DNA from: Apodemus sylvaticus
Lineage: Eukaryota; Chordata; Mammalia; Rodentia; Muridae
Direction: 5' to 3'
DNA: 64,000 bases
NCBI RefSeq assembly: GCF_947179515.1
Contig: NC_067491.1
Coordinates: 6,379,027-6,443,026, forward strand
The notes beneath the pieces are model-generated. The model saw only the letters and a list, made by a program, of their open reading frames with translations. It was not told the DNA's origin and did not search any database. Numbering within the stretch: the stretch's first letter is position 1; each line of letters opens with the position of its first letter. A program made the translations under genes and the position numbers. Below, piece by piece: positions 11,456 to 22,016 of this stretch.

Positions 11456-11690
11456 TTCCGAGCTTTAGTCCATCGCGGTCATGGCGGGGAGCACAGCGGT
11501 CATGGCGGGGAGCACGGCAGAATGCTGGAGAAGGAGCTGAGGGTTCTATATTCGGATCTGCAGGCAGCAGGACGATGGAAACGCTGTGACTGGCTTGGAC
11601 TTTAGAAACCCAGTGACATACTTCCTCAACAAGGCCACACCTCCTAATCCTTTCAATCTCTGGTGACCAAAAATTCAAATCTATGAGCCA
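11456..11690. mobile_element. rodent medium-reiterated repeat fragment (partner type of 13433)
   Basis: GAGAAGGAGCTGAGGGTTCT, GATCTGCAGGCAGCAGGA and TCAACAAGGCCACACCTCCT(AAT) are landmarks of the common rodent hAT-like repeat whose other copy lies at 13433-13735. A 19-bp motif (GCGGTCATGGCGGGGAGCA) is duplicated in tandem at about 11475-11512. Confidence 0.6.
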
Positions 11691-11879
11691 ACCTGTCAAT
11701 GTTTTCCTACATTACAACGATGGAGCTGGGTGGACACAGTGGGACTTTCCAGAAACTTGCGCCCAAACACTTTGCTCCTTTAAGTTGCATTTCTAAGGTA
11801 TTTTCTCCCATATGGAGGAAAAGCGGACTAAACCAAAGCGTACTTGCTCATCTTGGTGGCTTGCGTGGGAAGATAAGAG

Positions 11880-12052
11880 CTAGAGCTGGCCCGGTGGGTC
11901 GGGGTGCTTGCCACCAAGGCTGATGCTATGGATTTGGTTCTGAAGACTAAAGGAAGGAGAGAACTGACGGCAGAGAGCGGTCCTCTGTCTACTGCATGCT
12001 CCCTGTGGTCTCTCTGTGTGTCCTACTAAAGATAAACAAATACATGTAATTA
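11880..12052 (+). mobile_element. tRNA-derived rodent SINE (B2/B3/B4 superfamily)
   Basis: GGGTCGGGGTGCTTGCCACC, AAGGCTGATG, AAGGAGAGAACTGACGG and a tail ending in AAACAAATACATG follow the sense order of the SINE seen antisense at 1050, 25580 and 50110. It has a decayed A-box/B-box head and an A-rich tail. It is not a functional tRNA gene. Confidence 0.6.
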
Positions 12053-13020
12053 AATAATGAGACAGCTCTGAGCCCTAATACTGAACCGCAGATAGCGGTG
12101 ACGGTCTCTGAGGAAAGTAGTGAACACTAGCTACTCTATCAGCATTGTCATCAAACTCAATAGCGGGCTATCTGGAGCTCCTAAATGGGCCCTTTCTTCT
12201 TGCAGTGTAATAGCACTTACGCTTGCTATTGTCATCACTGGACGCTCACAATTATACTGATATTTTCATGCCTTAATTAAATCAATTTTATTTTTTTAGC
12301 AGTTGAATGGATTCTGCTTTGAATTGAGAAGCTATTGCAGTCATTCTGGAAAAAAAAAGAAAATAATTTTCTCTTTTGCAAAAGCATCAATGTTTTGGTT
12401 CTGTTTAACATGAATGAGTAAAACCAAAAAATATCTACGTACTGTAGGTTTGGAAGAGTTACCCTGTTGCTAGGGAGCAGTAGACGATTATCCACTGATT
12501 TAATCAAGTCCCAAATTTGTCTGGTTTTTTTTTTTACCTCGAGATATTCAATCTGTTTCTGAGAAGATAACATGCTGTACCATGAACTGATGGCATCATA
12601 TGAGAGAAAATGTGTCAAAGTGGGACAGGAGAACTGATTTCTCTACCCCTTCCCTGTGTCACTTAAAACCATGTTACCTTGGGCATCAATGAATAACTCC
12701 ATGTCTTCTTAGTCTGGTGACGTGAGGATGGCCACAGAGTCCCAGTACTCTTTTCAGAACTCTGTTCTGAATAGACATCTTTAGAATATGTCAACAATTC
12801 TTTGGACCCAAACAACAGAGTACAGATTTTAAAGTACAAATAGCAAAAAGTATTTTATTTTTGGTGGAGATGCTAATGCGCACTAACAGGTGCGGATGAA
12901 AAATGAAGGTCGCTTGAATCTGTGATGAGGTGTGCCAAATGATAAAAAGAGTGATAAGAATTAGCAAGCTAGTGCCGCAAATCTAGAAGGCCTTAATCCA
13001 ACCGTTAGCATCCCTAAGAC
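12053..13020. other. unique DNA, AT-rich
   Basis: No repeat is recognised. A 113-codon minus-strand frame at 12277-12618 is Lys/Ser/Leu-rich and matches nothing I know. Homeodomain-like TTAATTAAAT occurs at about 12273. A conserved non-coding element is possible but unproven. Confidence 0.35.
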
Positions 13021-13024
13021 AATC

Positions 13025-13900
13025 TAGGCTCTTCCTCTGATTTTTTTTTCCTTTAAAAAATATTTTTGACATATACTATGCGTACAAGAAAGAACAGAAG
13101 GCCAGCTAGTCTGTATGTAAACAGAAGCATTTAGATGTAAGCCCATATTTACATAGCCATCACCTTTTGGGAGAGGCAAAAGAATATGTGATTAAAAGAA
13201 CATTTAATCACCTCGACAGTGTTCCTTCTGCTTCTTCACCACCAGGCTCTACTCCATTATTCTCTGTCCATTTCCGGAGGCAACTGTTCTTCCGGCGTTT
13301 CTCATTGATGATCTTGAATGTTAGACGAATGTAATCGCATAGGTTTCTCTGTGGGATGGGCTTTGTTCATGGAACATAGCTATGCATTTACAGGTAATTT
13401 AAAAACAATAGTGTTTTACTGTATTAATATATGTCTTAGTTAGGGTTTTACTGCTGTGAACAGGCACCATGACCAAGTCATCTCTTATAAAGGACAACAT
13501 TTAATTGGGGCTAGATTACAGCTTTAGAGGTTCAGTCAGTCCATTATCATCAAGGCGGGAACATGACAGTGTCCAGGCTGATGTGGGGCTGGAGGAGCTG
13601 AGAGTTCCACTTTTTCTTCTGAAGGCACCCAGGACTAGGGTCTCAAACCCCACACCCACAGTGACACACCTGCTCCAACAAAGCCACACCTCCTAGTAGT
13701 GTCACTCCCTGGGCCTAGCATATACAACCCACCACAATATACTTCAGCTTGTCTACCTGTTGATAGATATTTGTTTATAGATTTTGGCTACTATGTTTAA
13801 GAACATTCTCCTACATATTCTCTGCTGGATACATACGTTCATTTCTCTTGGAGGTATGCTTAGAATGAACTTGTATAGGGATATTTAGATGTACTATGTG
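13025..13900 (-). mobile_element. ancient L1 3' region, antisense, split by a younger repeat
   Basis: After the split, 13742-13900 (TTGTCTACCTGTTGATAGAT, then GATTTTGGCTACTATG, then TTCTCTTGGAGG) is the reverse complement of the L1 ORF2 C-terminal/3' region of mammal-wide L1M type. The left arm (13025-13432) is plausible as its continuation but weaker. The break is filled by the repeat at 13433-13735. Confidence 0.45.
13433..13735. mobile_element. rodent hAT-like medium-reiterated repeat, near complete
   Basis: It runs from GTCTTAGTTAGGGTTTTACTG through GGACAACATTTAATTGGGGC and GGAGCTGAGAGTTCCAC to CTCCTAGTAGTGTCACTCCC and ACCCACCACA. The six bases AATATA occur immediately outside both ends (13426-13431 and 13736-13741), consistent with a partly eroded target duplication. 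It has no coding capacity. Confidence 0.65.
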
Positions 13901-14187
13901 CTACACTGGGCTTTGTTTTAGGTAGAAAGCTCTTCTGGAACTCTAATTGACTAAGAACACAATCATTTTGAAAGAATCTCAGAAGGAGAGGATTAGAAAG
14001 TGGGACCTAAAGAAGAGGTGTGCAAAGTGGTTTTTGTTTGGACCTAAGCGCACGGGACTGGTAGATGAACATGGCATCGACAAGGCCAGATGGGCAGCAG
14101 GGGTCACACCTGGGGAGATTGCGGACTTGGCCCTCAAAAAGCACAGGACGAAGACAGAGTCTGAGGTAATGTTGTGGTGTCTGGGTA
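13901..14187. other. unique DNA
   Basis: No recognisable feature. Overlapping frames of 78-120 codons on both strands at 13947-14369 run into a rodent repeat and are not credible genes. Confidence 0.35.
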
Positions 14188-14390
14188 CACTGCATGGTTC
14201 GTGTCCACCTGACACAAGGTAGAGTTATCTGAAAGGAGGGATCCTCAGTTGAGGAAATGCCTCCATAAGATCCAGTCAGACATTTCTTGATTAGTGATTG
14301 GTGTGGACGCGCGCGGGGAGTGGAGTTCAAGCTAGAAAATGGAGGTCCCAAGCAAGGCGCCGACTCCACCTAACAACATCTCTTGTTCCT
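14188..14390. mobile_element. RMER1-like rodent repeat fragment
   Basis: CCTGACACAAGGTAGAGTTA, TCAGTTGAGGAAATGCCTCC(ATAAGATCCAG) and TTGATTAGTGATTGGTGTGG match the first half of the repeat at 1235. The second half is strongly decayed or rearranged after about 14330. Confidence 0.55.
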
Positions 14391-14410
14391 ATTTCATCTC
14401 TGCTTCCTGT

Positions 14411-14474
14411 AGCTCCTCAGCTGTGATACGCAACAGGGCTATAGCTTCTCAGATGTGATACACAACAGGGTAGG
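14411..14474. repeat. 32-bp tandem duplication
   Basis: Units 14411-14442 and 14443-14474 share AGCT(C/T)CTCAG(C/A)TGTGATAC and (G/A)CAACAGGG with about four differences. It is a local slippage duplication in the decayed end of a rodent repeat. Confidence 0.7.
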
Positions 14475-14493
14475 CTCCCGGATTATTCCAATA

Positions 14494-14881
14494 TGTTGTG
14501 TCGTGGGATGAACGGCATCTCTCAGGAGATGTTGAGATTCTCATTCCCAGAAATAATGTCTTTGGACATTCTCAAGTTGAGATCAGGTCATTGACATGGA
14601 CCCTAATCTAAGATGACTCTGCCTTTATTATGTGGAAGAGCAGGTGCACAGAGAGGAAAGACACAGAGACCGGAAGACACAAGGAAAACATTATAGGCAA
14701 AGACAAGCAATGCCTGAGGTATAGATTAGGGGCAAGGTTTGCAAACAGCGTCTTTCTCAAAGCTCTGAGGAAACCAAGCCCAACACGGGGAGTTTAGACT
14801 TCCTGTATCAAGAACCAAGAGATAGGCTTTGGTTGTTTAAGGCCCAAACCTGCAGTGCTTTGTTATAATAATAGCTTCAGG
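14494..14881 (+). mobile_element. ancient mammal-wide interspersed repeat (LTR/MaLR-like)
   Basis: In order: GTGGGATGAACGGCATCTCT, AATAATGTCTTTGGACATTC, GAGATCAGGTCATTGACATG, GGACCCTAATCTAAGATGAC, GAGAGGAAAGACACAGAGAC and a terminal GCAGTGCTTTGTTATAATA. This order follows a well known mammal-wide repeat that ends in ...GGTACTTTGTTA(C)...CAGCC. I place it with MaLR-like LTRs only tentatively. High divergence agrees with pre-rodent age. Confidence 0.5.
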
Positions 14882-15335
14882 GAATGTGTACAGTTAGCCA
14901 CAGCTGAGATTTGCTGACCTGGATGTGTTAGTTGTTCAACTGAACTCAGAGTCTCCCATTGGCTTGACATAGTTTTCGGGTTTGCTCCAAATGGTTCACA
15001 GGTGTGCTCTGAATCCGTTGAGGAAGAAAACATTCTTTTCTTATCCCTTTTTTCAACCATCTACTCAGTGAGGTGACTTGGCAGAGAAGTTACTCTGATT
15101 ACAAGTAACCTCCTCTGTTTAATCTGTGTATTTCAGACAAAATTTCATTAAGGTCTCTTGAAGCTAAGAGGGTGGAACAGTTGAGAGTCCTACCCTGGTA
15201 TTTAGCACACAGCTTAGCACAGTCACGCCTTATTTCTAGGTAAGCACAAGACTGGGGTGTTAGTGTATCAGAGACGTGGCTCTTACCACTAAGGTAAAAC
15301 CCAACCAATTCTGTTTTTGAGGAGAAGCTTCATTT
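14882..15335. other. unique DNA
   Basis: No repeat or gene signature. Two minus-strand frames of 65-69 codons are in the chance range. Confidence 0.35.
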
Positions 15336-15782
15336 TGTGTGAGGCCTTGGCTAAACTCCAGTTCCAGGAAGAAAACCACAAAGTCTACCTGAGCAAGCTC
15401 CTATGGCAACCCCTGAGCAACAGCCAATCAGCAGCAAGGCCAAGATACATATAGAGTGCATATAGATAACCTAAGACACCCTGCGGAAAATAGATAATCT
15501 GGCCATCCTGTTTGTCAGGCGGTTTTGCCCCCATGTTTGGTTCCTGCAGATTACACCAGAAACATGATTTTTAAACTATTAACTTGCTGACCCGTATGGA
15601 AATTCCCCAAGCTTGCTGTAACCATAATAAATACCTGGCACCCCTAGACTCTCACTTCTGACCCGCCGTGATGGTGATGGTGAGAATCCTTGCTTGTGAG
15701 CTCGTCATAAGGACCCTTATGCATTTGAGCCAGAATTAGTTCCTCGGTGGTCTTTGGGAATCCCTGCAACTTTGGCATAACA
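15336..15782 (+). mobile_element. probable ERV LTR (class I-like)
   Basis: The layout is LTR-like. It has a TGTGTGAGGCCTTGGC start, a CCAAT box (AGCCAATCAGC, about 15421) and a poly(A) signal AATAAA at 15626-15631. This is followed by a CTCTCACTTCTGACCCGCC segment of R/U5 character, with a possible end in ...GGCATAACA. No internal retroviral sequence is seen on either side, so it is a solo or truncated LTR. Ends are uncertain and no clean target duplication was found. Confidence 0.45.
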
Positions 15783-16555
15783 TTAATTTTTGATATGGGT
15801 TTGGGATGGATATCAAGATGGCCTTCAGTACCTGGGCTCAAATTACCCTTCTGATAAGCTGTCCACACAGCTAGACCTCACCATACCCTAAAACGAGACT
15901 TTCTTTGGAACCAACCTTTTCTATTTATTATAAGCTTTAGCACTATAGCTGGGCAGATTCTCAGTTATTCCGATCACATAACAGTGGCCTTCTCTGTCTC
16001 TATTCCTATCACTTGCTTCTTTCTCTGTGACCACTGGAGACTTCTCCCATGTCTGACTCTCCCAGAATTCCTATTTCTTCTGGAAGTCCCACCTTCTACT
16101 TCCTGCCTTTGATATAGGCCTTCAGATTTATAATAAACCAATCAGAAGGTGGGAGAGGGAGTGTTTACAAAACATAATGTAGACATACGACTAAAAGAAC
16201 CAAAGTCTAGCCTGCACTCAACTCTAGCCAGCACAGAAATCAGCATTTGAATCATACAAAGACAGTCTACACAGTACACACAAAGATCACCCCAACAACA
16301 CCCAGCTAAGACATTATTGAATGTAAATTATTGGCTGTAAGTCAGAAGAATATTTTTCATATGTTATAAGCTCACTGAATGATGGGAGGTGAGAAACAGG
16401 TAAGTCTGAAGGGTCAGGATGACCATTTAAAATTAAGAAATAAATTAGTTTTTTTCCAAACATATCTCTCTGATAAATTGCACCAGATAAATAGGCTTCC
16501 AACTGATCTATATCAAACTTAGTGAGAAAGTAGATCTAAAATGTACTCTCCTTCG
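15783..16555. other. unassigned DNA, possibly retro-derived
   Basis: The stretch 15905-16165 contains pyrimidine-rich text and CCAATCAGAAGGTGGGAG, which recalls rodent retro-derived repeats, but I cannot name a family. 16170-16555 is AT-rich with no recognisable feature. Confidence 0.3.
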
Positions 16556-17215
16556 TTTCTTCTTTTATTTTTTTGAGATAATAATGTAATTACATTGTTT
16601 CTTCCTTCCCTTTCCACTCTCCAAATTCTCTCATACACCCGCCATGTTCTTTAGCAAATCCATGATCTCTCTTTTTATTAATTGTTATTACTTGTACATA
16701 TGTTCACACACACACACCCCTAAACCTGCTCGTTATATAACGTTTCTTGCATGTACATTTTCAGGGCTTCCCCCTTTGGGATTGATAATCTTCCCTGAGG
16801 GAGACAGTTTCCTCCACTCTCAGCAATCCTTCGTTGGTGAGGTTTCTCTTGCAGGGCCGAGCCCGTGTTGGCTTTTCCCTGTCCATCTTGGCGTGCCTGC
16901 TGTGGTCCTTGTTCAGCTCATGTTGGGCAGTTCTGTGGGTGAGGCATTACAGGTAGAACTTCTGAGATTCCTAAAAGACACATTCTCACTGCAAACTCCC
17001 TAAACTCCCCGCTTTTACAGTCTTTGCCTCTCCTCTCCCACACCATAGGTACGGGAGTATTTTGGAGATGCAGCCATCAGAACTGGGCTCTGCAACTCTG
17101 CACTTTGATTGGTCGCGGCTTTCTATGATGGTTTCCGTTTATCGCAAAGGGAGTTTCCTTGGTGATGGCGAGGCCTACGCTTGTATCTGAAGATGTACCA
17201 TTTTTTAAAGAGTTC
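16556..17215 (-). mobile_element. LINE-1 3' region, antisense
   Basis: TTTTTGAGATAATAATGTAA(TTACATTG), TTCTTCCTTCCCTTTCCACT, CCATGATCTCTC, the CA-rich spacer at 16703-16718, TTTTCAGGGCTTCCCC, GTTGGCTTTTCCCTG and ACTTTGATTGGTCGCGGCTT(TCT) reproduce, in reverse complement, an old rodent L1 3' UTR and adjacent region. The 119-codon plus-strand frame at 16644-17003 is antisense noise. Confidence 0.65.
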
Positions 17216-17248
17216 CCAAGGACTTTCATCCTTTAAAAGTTCCTGCGT

Positions 17249-17273
17249 CTCTCTCTCTCTCTCTCTCTCTCCC
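17249..17273. repeat. (CT)n microsatellite
   Basis: A perfect CT dinucleotide tract of about 25 bp just beyond the antisense L1. Confidence 0.95.
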
Positions 17274-17812
17274 CCACGAATGCAACCAGGATCAAAGAGG
17301 AGGAATTCCCTCTGAGGTCATTGCTTTCTGCCGGTGTGGATCCCAGCAATGCTGACTTCACCAGTCTTCCTCCCCACCCTCTTTTGCCCGCCATCCTCAA
17401 AGGAAGCAGCAAGGGCAAGAATGGATTCCTGGGGAATCTAGACTTTCATGCTCTACCTGGGAGGTAGGTAACTCACCCTGAGAGGAAGGACCAGGAGCTC
17501 AGTGATTTGTGGCACACACGGGCAGGAAGAGTCAGGTAAGCATGACAAACTGTTTGGGGAAATATTGTTAGGTAAAATTTGCTGGGGCTGGACAGACACA
17601 TGTTTTCCTGAAGTGATTTCTGAGGAACACTTGTTTCTGTCTTGTGCCTCAGAAGACTATTAGGTGCTTTATGGAAGGAAGTTGCCTAATGTTTTCTTGC
17701 CAAATGTTAACCAAGTGTGAGTTCCCCTGAGCTGCTCTGAGGCCCTTTGCTGCTGTCCAGGAGGTTCTCAGGGCCACTTGCCCTGAAGCTGTCCCCCAAA
17801 CATCATTAACTG
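17274..17812. other. unique DNA
   Basis: Repeat-free by eye. No coding or RNA feature recognised. Confidence 0.4.
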
Positions 17813-17871
17813 TATTTATATATTTATATATTTATATATTTATTTATTTATTTATTTGTTTGTTTGTTTAT
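17813..17871. repeat. TATATTTA / TTTA / TTTG simple repeat
   Basis: Three TATTTATA-type octamers grade into (ATTT)n and then (GTTT)n, ending in TTTATAAAGC. This is a compound AT-rich microsatellite. Confidence 0.9.
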
Positions 17872-18050
17872 AAAGCAGGTCTTTGAGGCTGGCGATCTGC
17901 AGAGTGCCAAGTGAAAATATAAACTTCTGGCTGTTTTCTGGAATATTCTATCTAAACCGTCACAAAGTCAAAGTAGAAAACTTTCTTGCCTTCTCTGTGT
18001 CCTCTAAAATTCTGTTTCTTATTCTTCCTTGAGTCTTTGTCAAACAGAAC

Positions 18051-18850
18051 CTTTAATTAATTAATTAATTAATTAATAATTAGATCGCACTTTAGATCCC
18101 AATCACAGCTCCCCACTTCCTCCCCTCCCAACCCAAAGCCCCTCCTTCCATTACCTCCTTTTCTCCTCAGAAAAGGGGAAGCCCCCCATGAGTACTAACC
18201 TGCCCTGGCATATCAAGACCATGCACATCCTGTCCCACTGAGGCCAGACAAGGCAGTCCAGCTAGGGGAACAGAATCCACAGGCAGTCAACAGAGTTGGG
18301 AATAGCCAGCCCCCTGCTCCAATTGTTAGGGGACCTGCATGAAGACCAAGTTGCCCATCTGCAACAAATGTGTAAGGAGCTTAGGTTTAGCTCCTGCATG
18401 CTCTTTGGCTGGTGGTGTAGTTTATGTGAGCCCCCATGGCTCCATGGGTTAACTCTGCAGGTCTTGAGGTGCCCTTGACCCCTCTGACTCTCTCAACTCT
18501 TGCCCCATTCTTCTGCATGATTCCCAGAACTCCAGCTCTGCCTGATGTTTGGCCGTGGGTCTCTGCATCTGTTTCCATCAGCTGTGGGATAAGGCCTTTG
18601 AGGAGCCAGCTGACCAAGCGTCACGGAGCGTCATTAATAGTGCCAGGCTTGGCGCGCTCCCATGGGATGGGTCTCAAGCTGGGCCAGTCATTGGACAGCT
18701 ATTCCCTCAATCTCTGCTGCAGGCGTATCCCTGAACCTTCCCGTAGCCATGCAGGACTTCCAGTGGAGGGAGGGGGACAACAACCCTCTAAAAAAACCTT
18801 CAACCCAAATTTGTTCGGCCTACAAGATGTGCAGGGATTAAAAACGGAGC
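18051..18850 (-). mobile_element. LINE-1 (Lx-type) 3' region, antisense, with TTAA-rich tail
   Basis: The left edge is a (TTAA)n run (18051-18082) standing for the A-rich tail. To its right are CTCCTCAGAAAAGGGGAAGC, CACTGAGGCCAGACAAGGCA, AGCCCCCATGGCTCCATGG, GTGGGTCTCTGCATCTGTTT, CATGGGATGGGTCTCAAGC and GCAGGACTTCCAGTGGAGGG. This series is the antisense of a common rodent L1 3' region. Overlapping 76-147 codon frames here are shadows. The family assignment is from memory. Confidence 0.6.
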
Positions 18851-19800
18851 AGACAGAACTTTTGAACAGAACGCTCTGAATGTGCTGATGTTCTGTCGCC
18901 CTTTAAGAGGAATAAGACAAGTTGTTTGGCCGAGGTCTTAATTTATCCATCTGTGAGGCGAGGAGGATTGGAATATGATTGTTGATGCCTCACAGATCTT
19001 TAATTTCATGATTCTTTTTAAAAAAGAGCATAATTAGGATCCCAAGGTGATAACTGCCTAGTTTGGGGTAAGAGAGTATTGCAAATGATGTTACCAACAA
19101 ACAGTTCGGAATGATGCTTTGCATGCGTCAAATTGCGTGGTGCATTAGAGGGCCCGTGCCAGTGTCAAGGGGGAAGGCAATGTGCCTGGAGCTCTCTGGC
19201 CCTTCGCTATCTTTTCTTGGTACATTAGGCACTCAACAGAGCCCCTCAAGCAATGATTTAATGAGAATGTATTTGGCGTTAGAGATATAAATGCATTTAC
19301 TACATGGAAGGGCTTTGGTCTATGTCTCCTGAAGCACTCTTAATAACAGCACAGAGGTTAGTTAGCCTCAATGTGAGAGGAAGGGAAGACCTCCGTCAGC
19401 ATAAGCATCTATTCCTTATTTCATGAACTGTTCATCCATGACAGCCCCTTGTAGAATCTTCAGACCTGACCTAGAGTGCTCAGAACCCTTGAATGGTGGA
19501 CGTAGGCTTGGGTTTGCGAGGTTGTTGCTTATTTTTTCTTCTATAAAGAATCAGGTAGTAAATGTTTAGTGTTTGAGTATTCGTAGGTCGCCTCCATAAT
19601 TCTTCAGCTATTCTATTGTGGCACAAAGCAGCTTTAGACCATGAATGTCTAACTGAATGAGGCCCCATGCTTTAAAAAACTTGATACACAAAACCAGAGG
19701 CAGGCTGGGTCTGGCCTGTGTGCTCTAGATGAAAACAAACACATTAATTAATATACATCTGAAACTGGGGGAAAGAGCCCTCACCAGAGCCCTGTCCTGC
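18851..19800. other. unique DNA, candidate conserved non-coding segment
   Basis: Repeat-free and balanced in composition. It carries AT-rich homeobox-like words (TCTTAATTTATCC, CATAATTAGGATCC, TTTAATTTCATG) and TTGCATGCGTC at about 19120. No coding frame of note. The regulatory reading is inference only. Confidence 0.3.
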
Positions 19801-19804
19801 TGGT

Positions 19805-19905
19805 TGGTGCTGTGATCCCAGACTTCCAGTGTCGTTGCTTGGAATTACGAACACACACCACCACACCCGACTTTATTTTTAATTTTTATTTATTTTTTGA
19901 TGGCT
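19805..19905 (-). mobile_element. B1-type SINE fragment
   Basis: CTTGGAATTACGAACACACAC, followed by CACCACACCCGAC and a T-rich tail, matches the reverse complement of a decayed B1/B4 head (consensus GGGATTAAAGGC, then CGCCACCACGCCCGGC). Confidence 0.4.
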
Positions 19906-20034
19906 GCTGTGAGTTTCTTTTCTGCTTTGTGCAAGACACAGTTGTGAGGTCAAGAAAACTCAGGGCTGTGAACCAAGAGGGGCTTCTCTCCAGTTCCTGT
20001 TGGTATTTGTTCAGCCTTCCTAGTTTACAGGATA

Positions 20035-20088
20035 GGGGGGTGGGTATGGGTGTGGGTGTGGGTGTGGGTGTGGGTGTGGGTGGGTGGG
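20035..20088. repeat. (GGGTGT)n hexanucleotide repeat
   Basis: About eight GGGTGT units flanked by G runs. The G-rich strand has many GGG triplets spaced by three bases, so G-quadruplex formation is plausible. A Gly/Val stretch in the 185-codon frame at 19812-20369 comes from this tract and is not evidence for a protein. Confidence 0.95.
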
Positions 20089-21162
20089 CTCCGGGCGAGC
20101 ACCATGTAAGCTTGGGCAGACTGCTGATTCTGACAGGTCAGGACAGGGCCTTGGTGTTGGCCTGGTTAGGATGGATGACTGGCCACTTCTTCATGGTTTC
20201 AGGAACCAGGCCACAGGAGATCGGGCTTCTGGAGGCCTGGGGGGATTCTGCAGAGTTGGGGAGTGAGGCATTGCATCTGCCCCGCCCCACCTCCTACCCA
20301 CCCCTCCCCGCGTACTTGACACTTTCACCAGAGCTATTGCTGGACAAGGAGCCCAGGTATCGCCCATAGTAGTCATGGGTAGCAGCGAGCAGGCCCCAGG
20401 AAGGGACGTCCGCCTTGCTTTAGGGCTGAGGCGCGCAGGGTAGAAATCCCTCATGGCCCGTGGTGCAAGGTCCCAGGCGGCAAAGCCTGGGGCGCCAGGC
20501 CTCGGAACCCATTTGCAAAGATAACTCATGAAACACCGCTACTCTACTACACCTGACTTTCAAGGTGCGGGATCTTAGAATCAATCTCTGATCTTCATGC
20601 TTGCAAGGCAAGCACTTTCAAGTTGAGACACCGGAGAAATGTTGGTAGTCTGGAGGAAGGATGGTTCAGGGCCCAAGTTCTGAGTGAGAGAGACACTGAG
20701 ACCAAAGGGTTCCAAAAAGTGCTTTACAAATTACTCCATCGCTCGATATTCAGAAACTCATAGGCATAGCCACAGGCTGGCAAAGCCTTCAAGTCCATTA
20801 GGAAGTTTGTGAAGACATCTCCCGTCTACCACAGCAGTCAAGGGGAGAGCAGACTGGTTTTCTTAAGATCTGATTTAAAGTAAATATTGCTGGAGGGAAA
20901 CGTGTAAGTGGATTCTGCATTCAAAGTGGTGGTGGGGCACCTGAGAAGGTTCCAGAACACGAGTTTGTTTAAACAAGAGCTCTGGGTACACAGCCAAGGG
21001 TTTTCTGTTCTTTGATACGTCCTGGCAATCAATGAAAAGATCTTGCCATCTCTGTGTCCTTCTCTGAACGGTCGCTGCTGCCTAGTTCCACAGTCTCTGT
21101 ATGTCCCGCCCCTATAGAGCCAACCTTGAGTGTGAGGATTGCCCATGAACCAAAAAGAACAT

Positions 21163-21164
<2 letters not shown>
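20089..21164. other. unique DNA with a SINE-like fragment
   Basis: Moderately GC-rich at 20270-20500 without a CpG island. At about 20565-20640, CATGCTTGCAAGGCAAGCAC next to GGATCTTAGAATC looks like a decayed antisense tRNA-type SINE head (ID/B4 style). No gene is recognised. Confidence 0.35.

Positions 21165-21193
<29 letters not shown>
21165..21193. repeat. poly(T) tract
   Basis: An uninterrupted run of 29 T. The adjacent sequence on either side is not a retroposon I recognise, so it may be the tail of an unrecognised minus-strand retrocopy or simple slippage. Confidence 0.95.
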
Positions 21194-21197
<4 letters not shown>

Positions 21198-22016
21198 AGG
21201 AGATTGGACAGAATGCACGCATCAGTCAGCATATGAAGCTGTGGCTATTGCATATTGACATTTACTGTTGGGACAGGCACATAGAATTGTATTGTTAACC
21301 ACCTTTACCGAACTGACTTACTATCTTAACCAATACTCCTTTCTTATGAAGAGCCTACTTACAGCTATTTCTAGAACGGTGAATACCACAGCTTTGCTGC
21401 TGTCCCATGTGCTTGGATATTGCTCTTGCCAGCAGGCAGGCTGTATCTGGAGATTATAAAAGCTTCTTTTTTTGATAAATAAAATAGAAAAGCAGAAGTC
21501 TGAGTCTCCTTTAAGGAGAAAATCATTTTTAATTAAAGGGAAAACTAACAAACATCTATTGGACCTCAAATTAGTTTCAGCGTGCTATTAAAATGGATTT
21601 ATGATCTAGCAAACCAAATAAAGGGTTTAGAAAGCTGACTAATCAATCAAGATGAAAGTTTTCTGAAGAAAAAAATATTAAAATTTGATTATGCTTTCTA
21701 ACCTCTATCGTAAAGAAGAATTTTCTTTCGTGGGGTTGCTTTTGTCTAGGCACCAAGAAGTGAGAGGGACTGCCTTGCTGTCAAACTGTCTTCGTACAAA
21801 ACTAAACTGTGCTCCAAAAGCCCATTTTTTAATCATTGCACAACATCATAAAACATGCATAGGGTTAGTGATAGTCACAGGCTATAAATTTTACCAACCT
21901 TGGTGAATTCAGATATAATCTGTCCTATCATGAACTTTGAATCAACAAAGAAGTGAATTAAAAAAAAAAAAACAAAGTTGGTCATAATCTAAATTTTAAA
22001 AAAAGATCTACTTATT
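21194..22016. other. unique AT-rich DNA
   Basis: Repeat-free by eye. 21480-21660 is very AT-rich with TTTTTAATTAAAGGG and TATTAAAATGGATTTATG words of the kind found in conserved non-coding DNA. No gene recognised. Confidence 0.35.

Noticed and set aside
11880..12052. Possible tRNA gene (tRNA-like head)
   Set aside because: The A- and B-box-like segments belong to a decayed SINE followed by its body and A-rich tail. No foldable 72-nt cloverleaf was evident.
19812..20369. 185-codon frame
   Set aside because: It starts in a B1-like fragment, runs through the GGGTGT hexamer repeat and ends in unremarkable sequence. No homology or splice context was seen.
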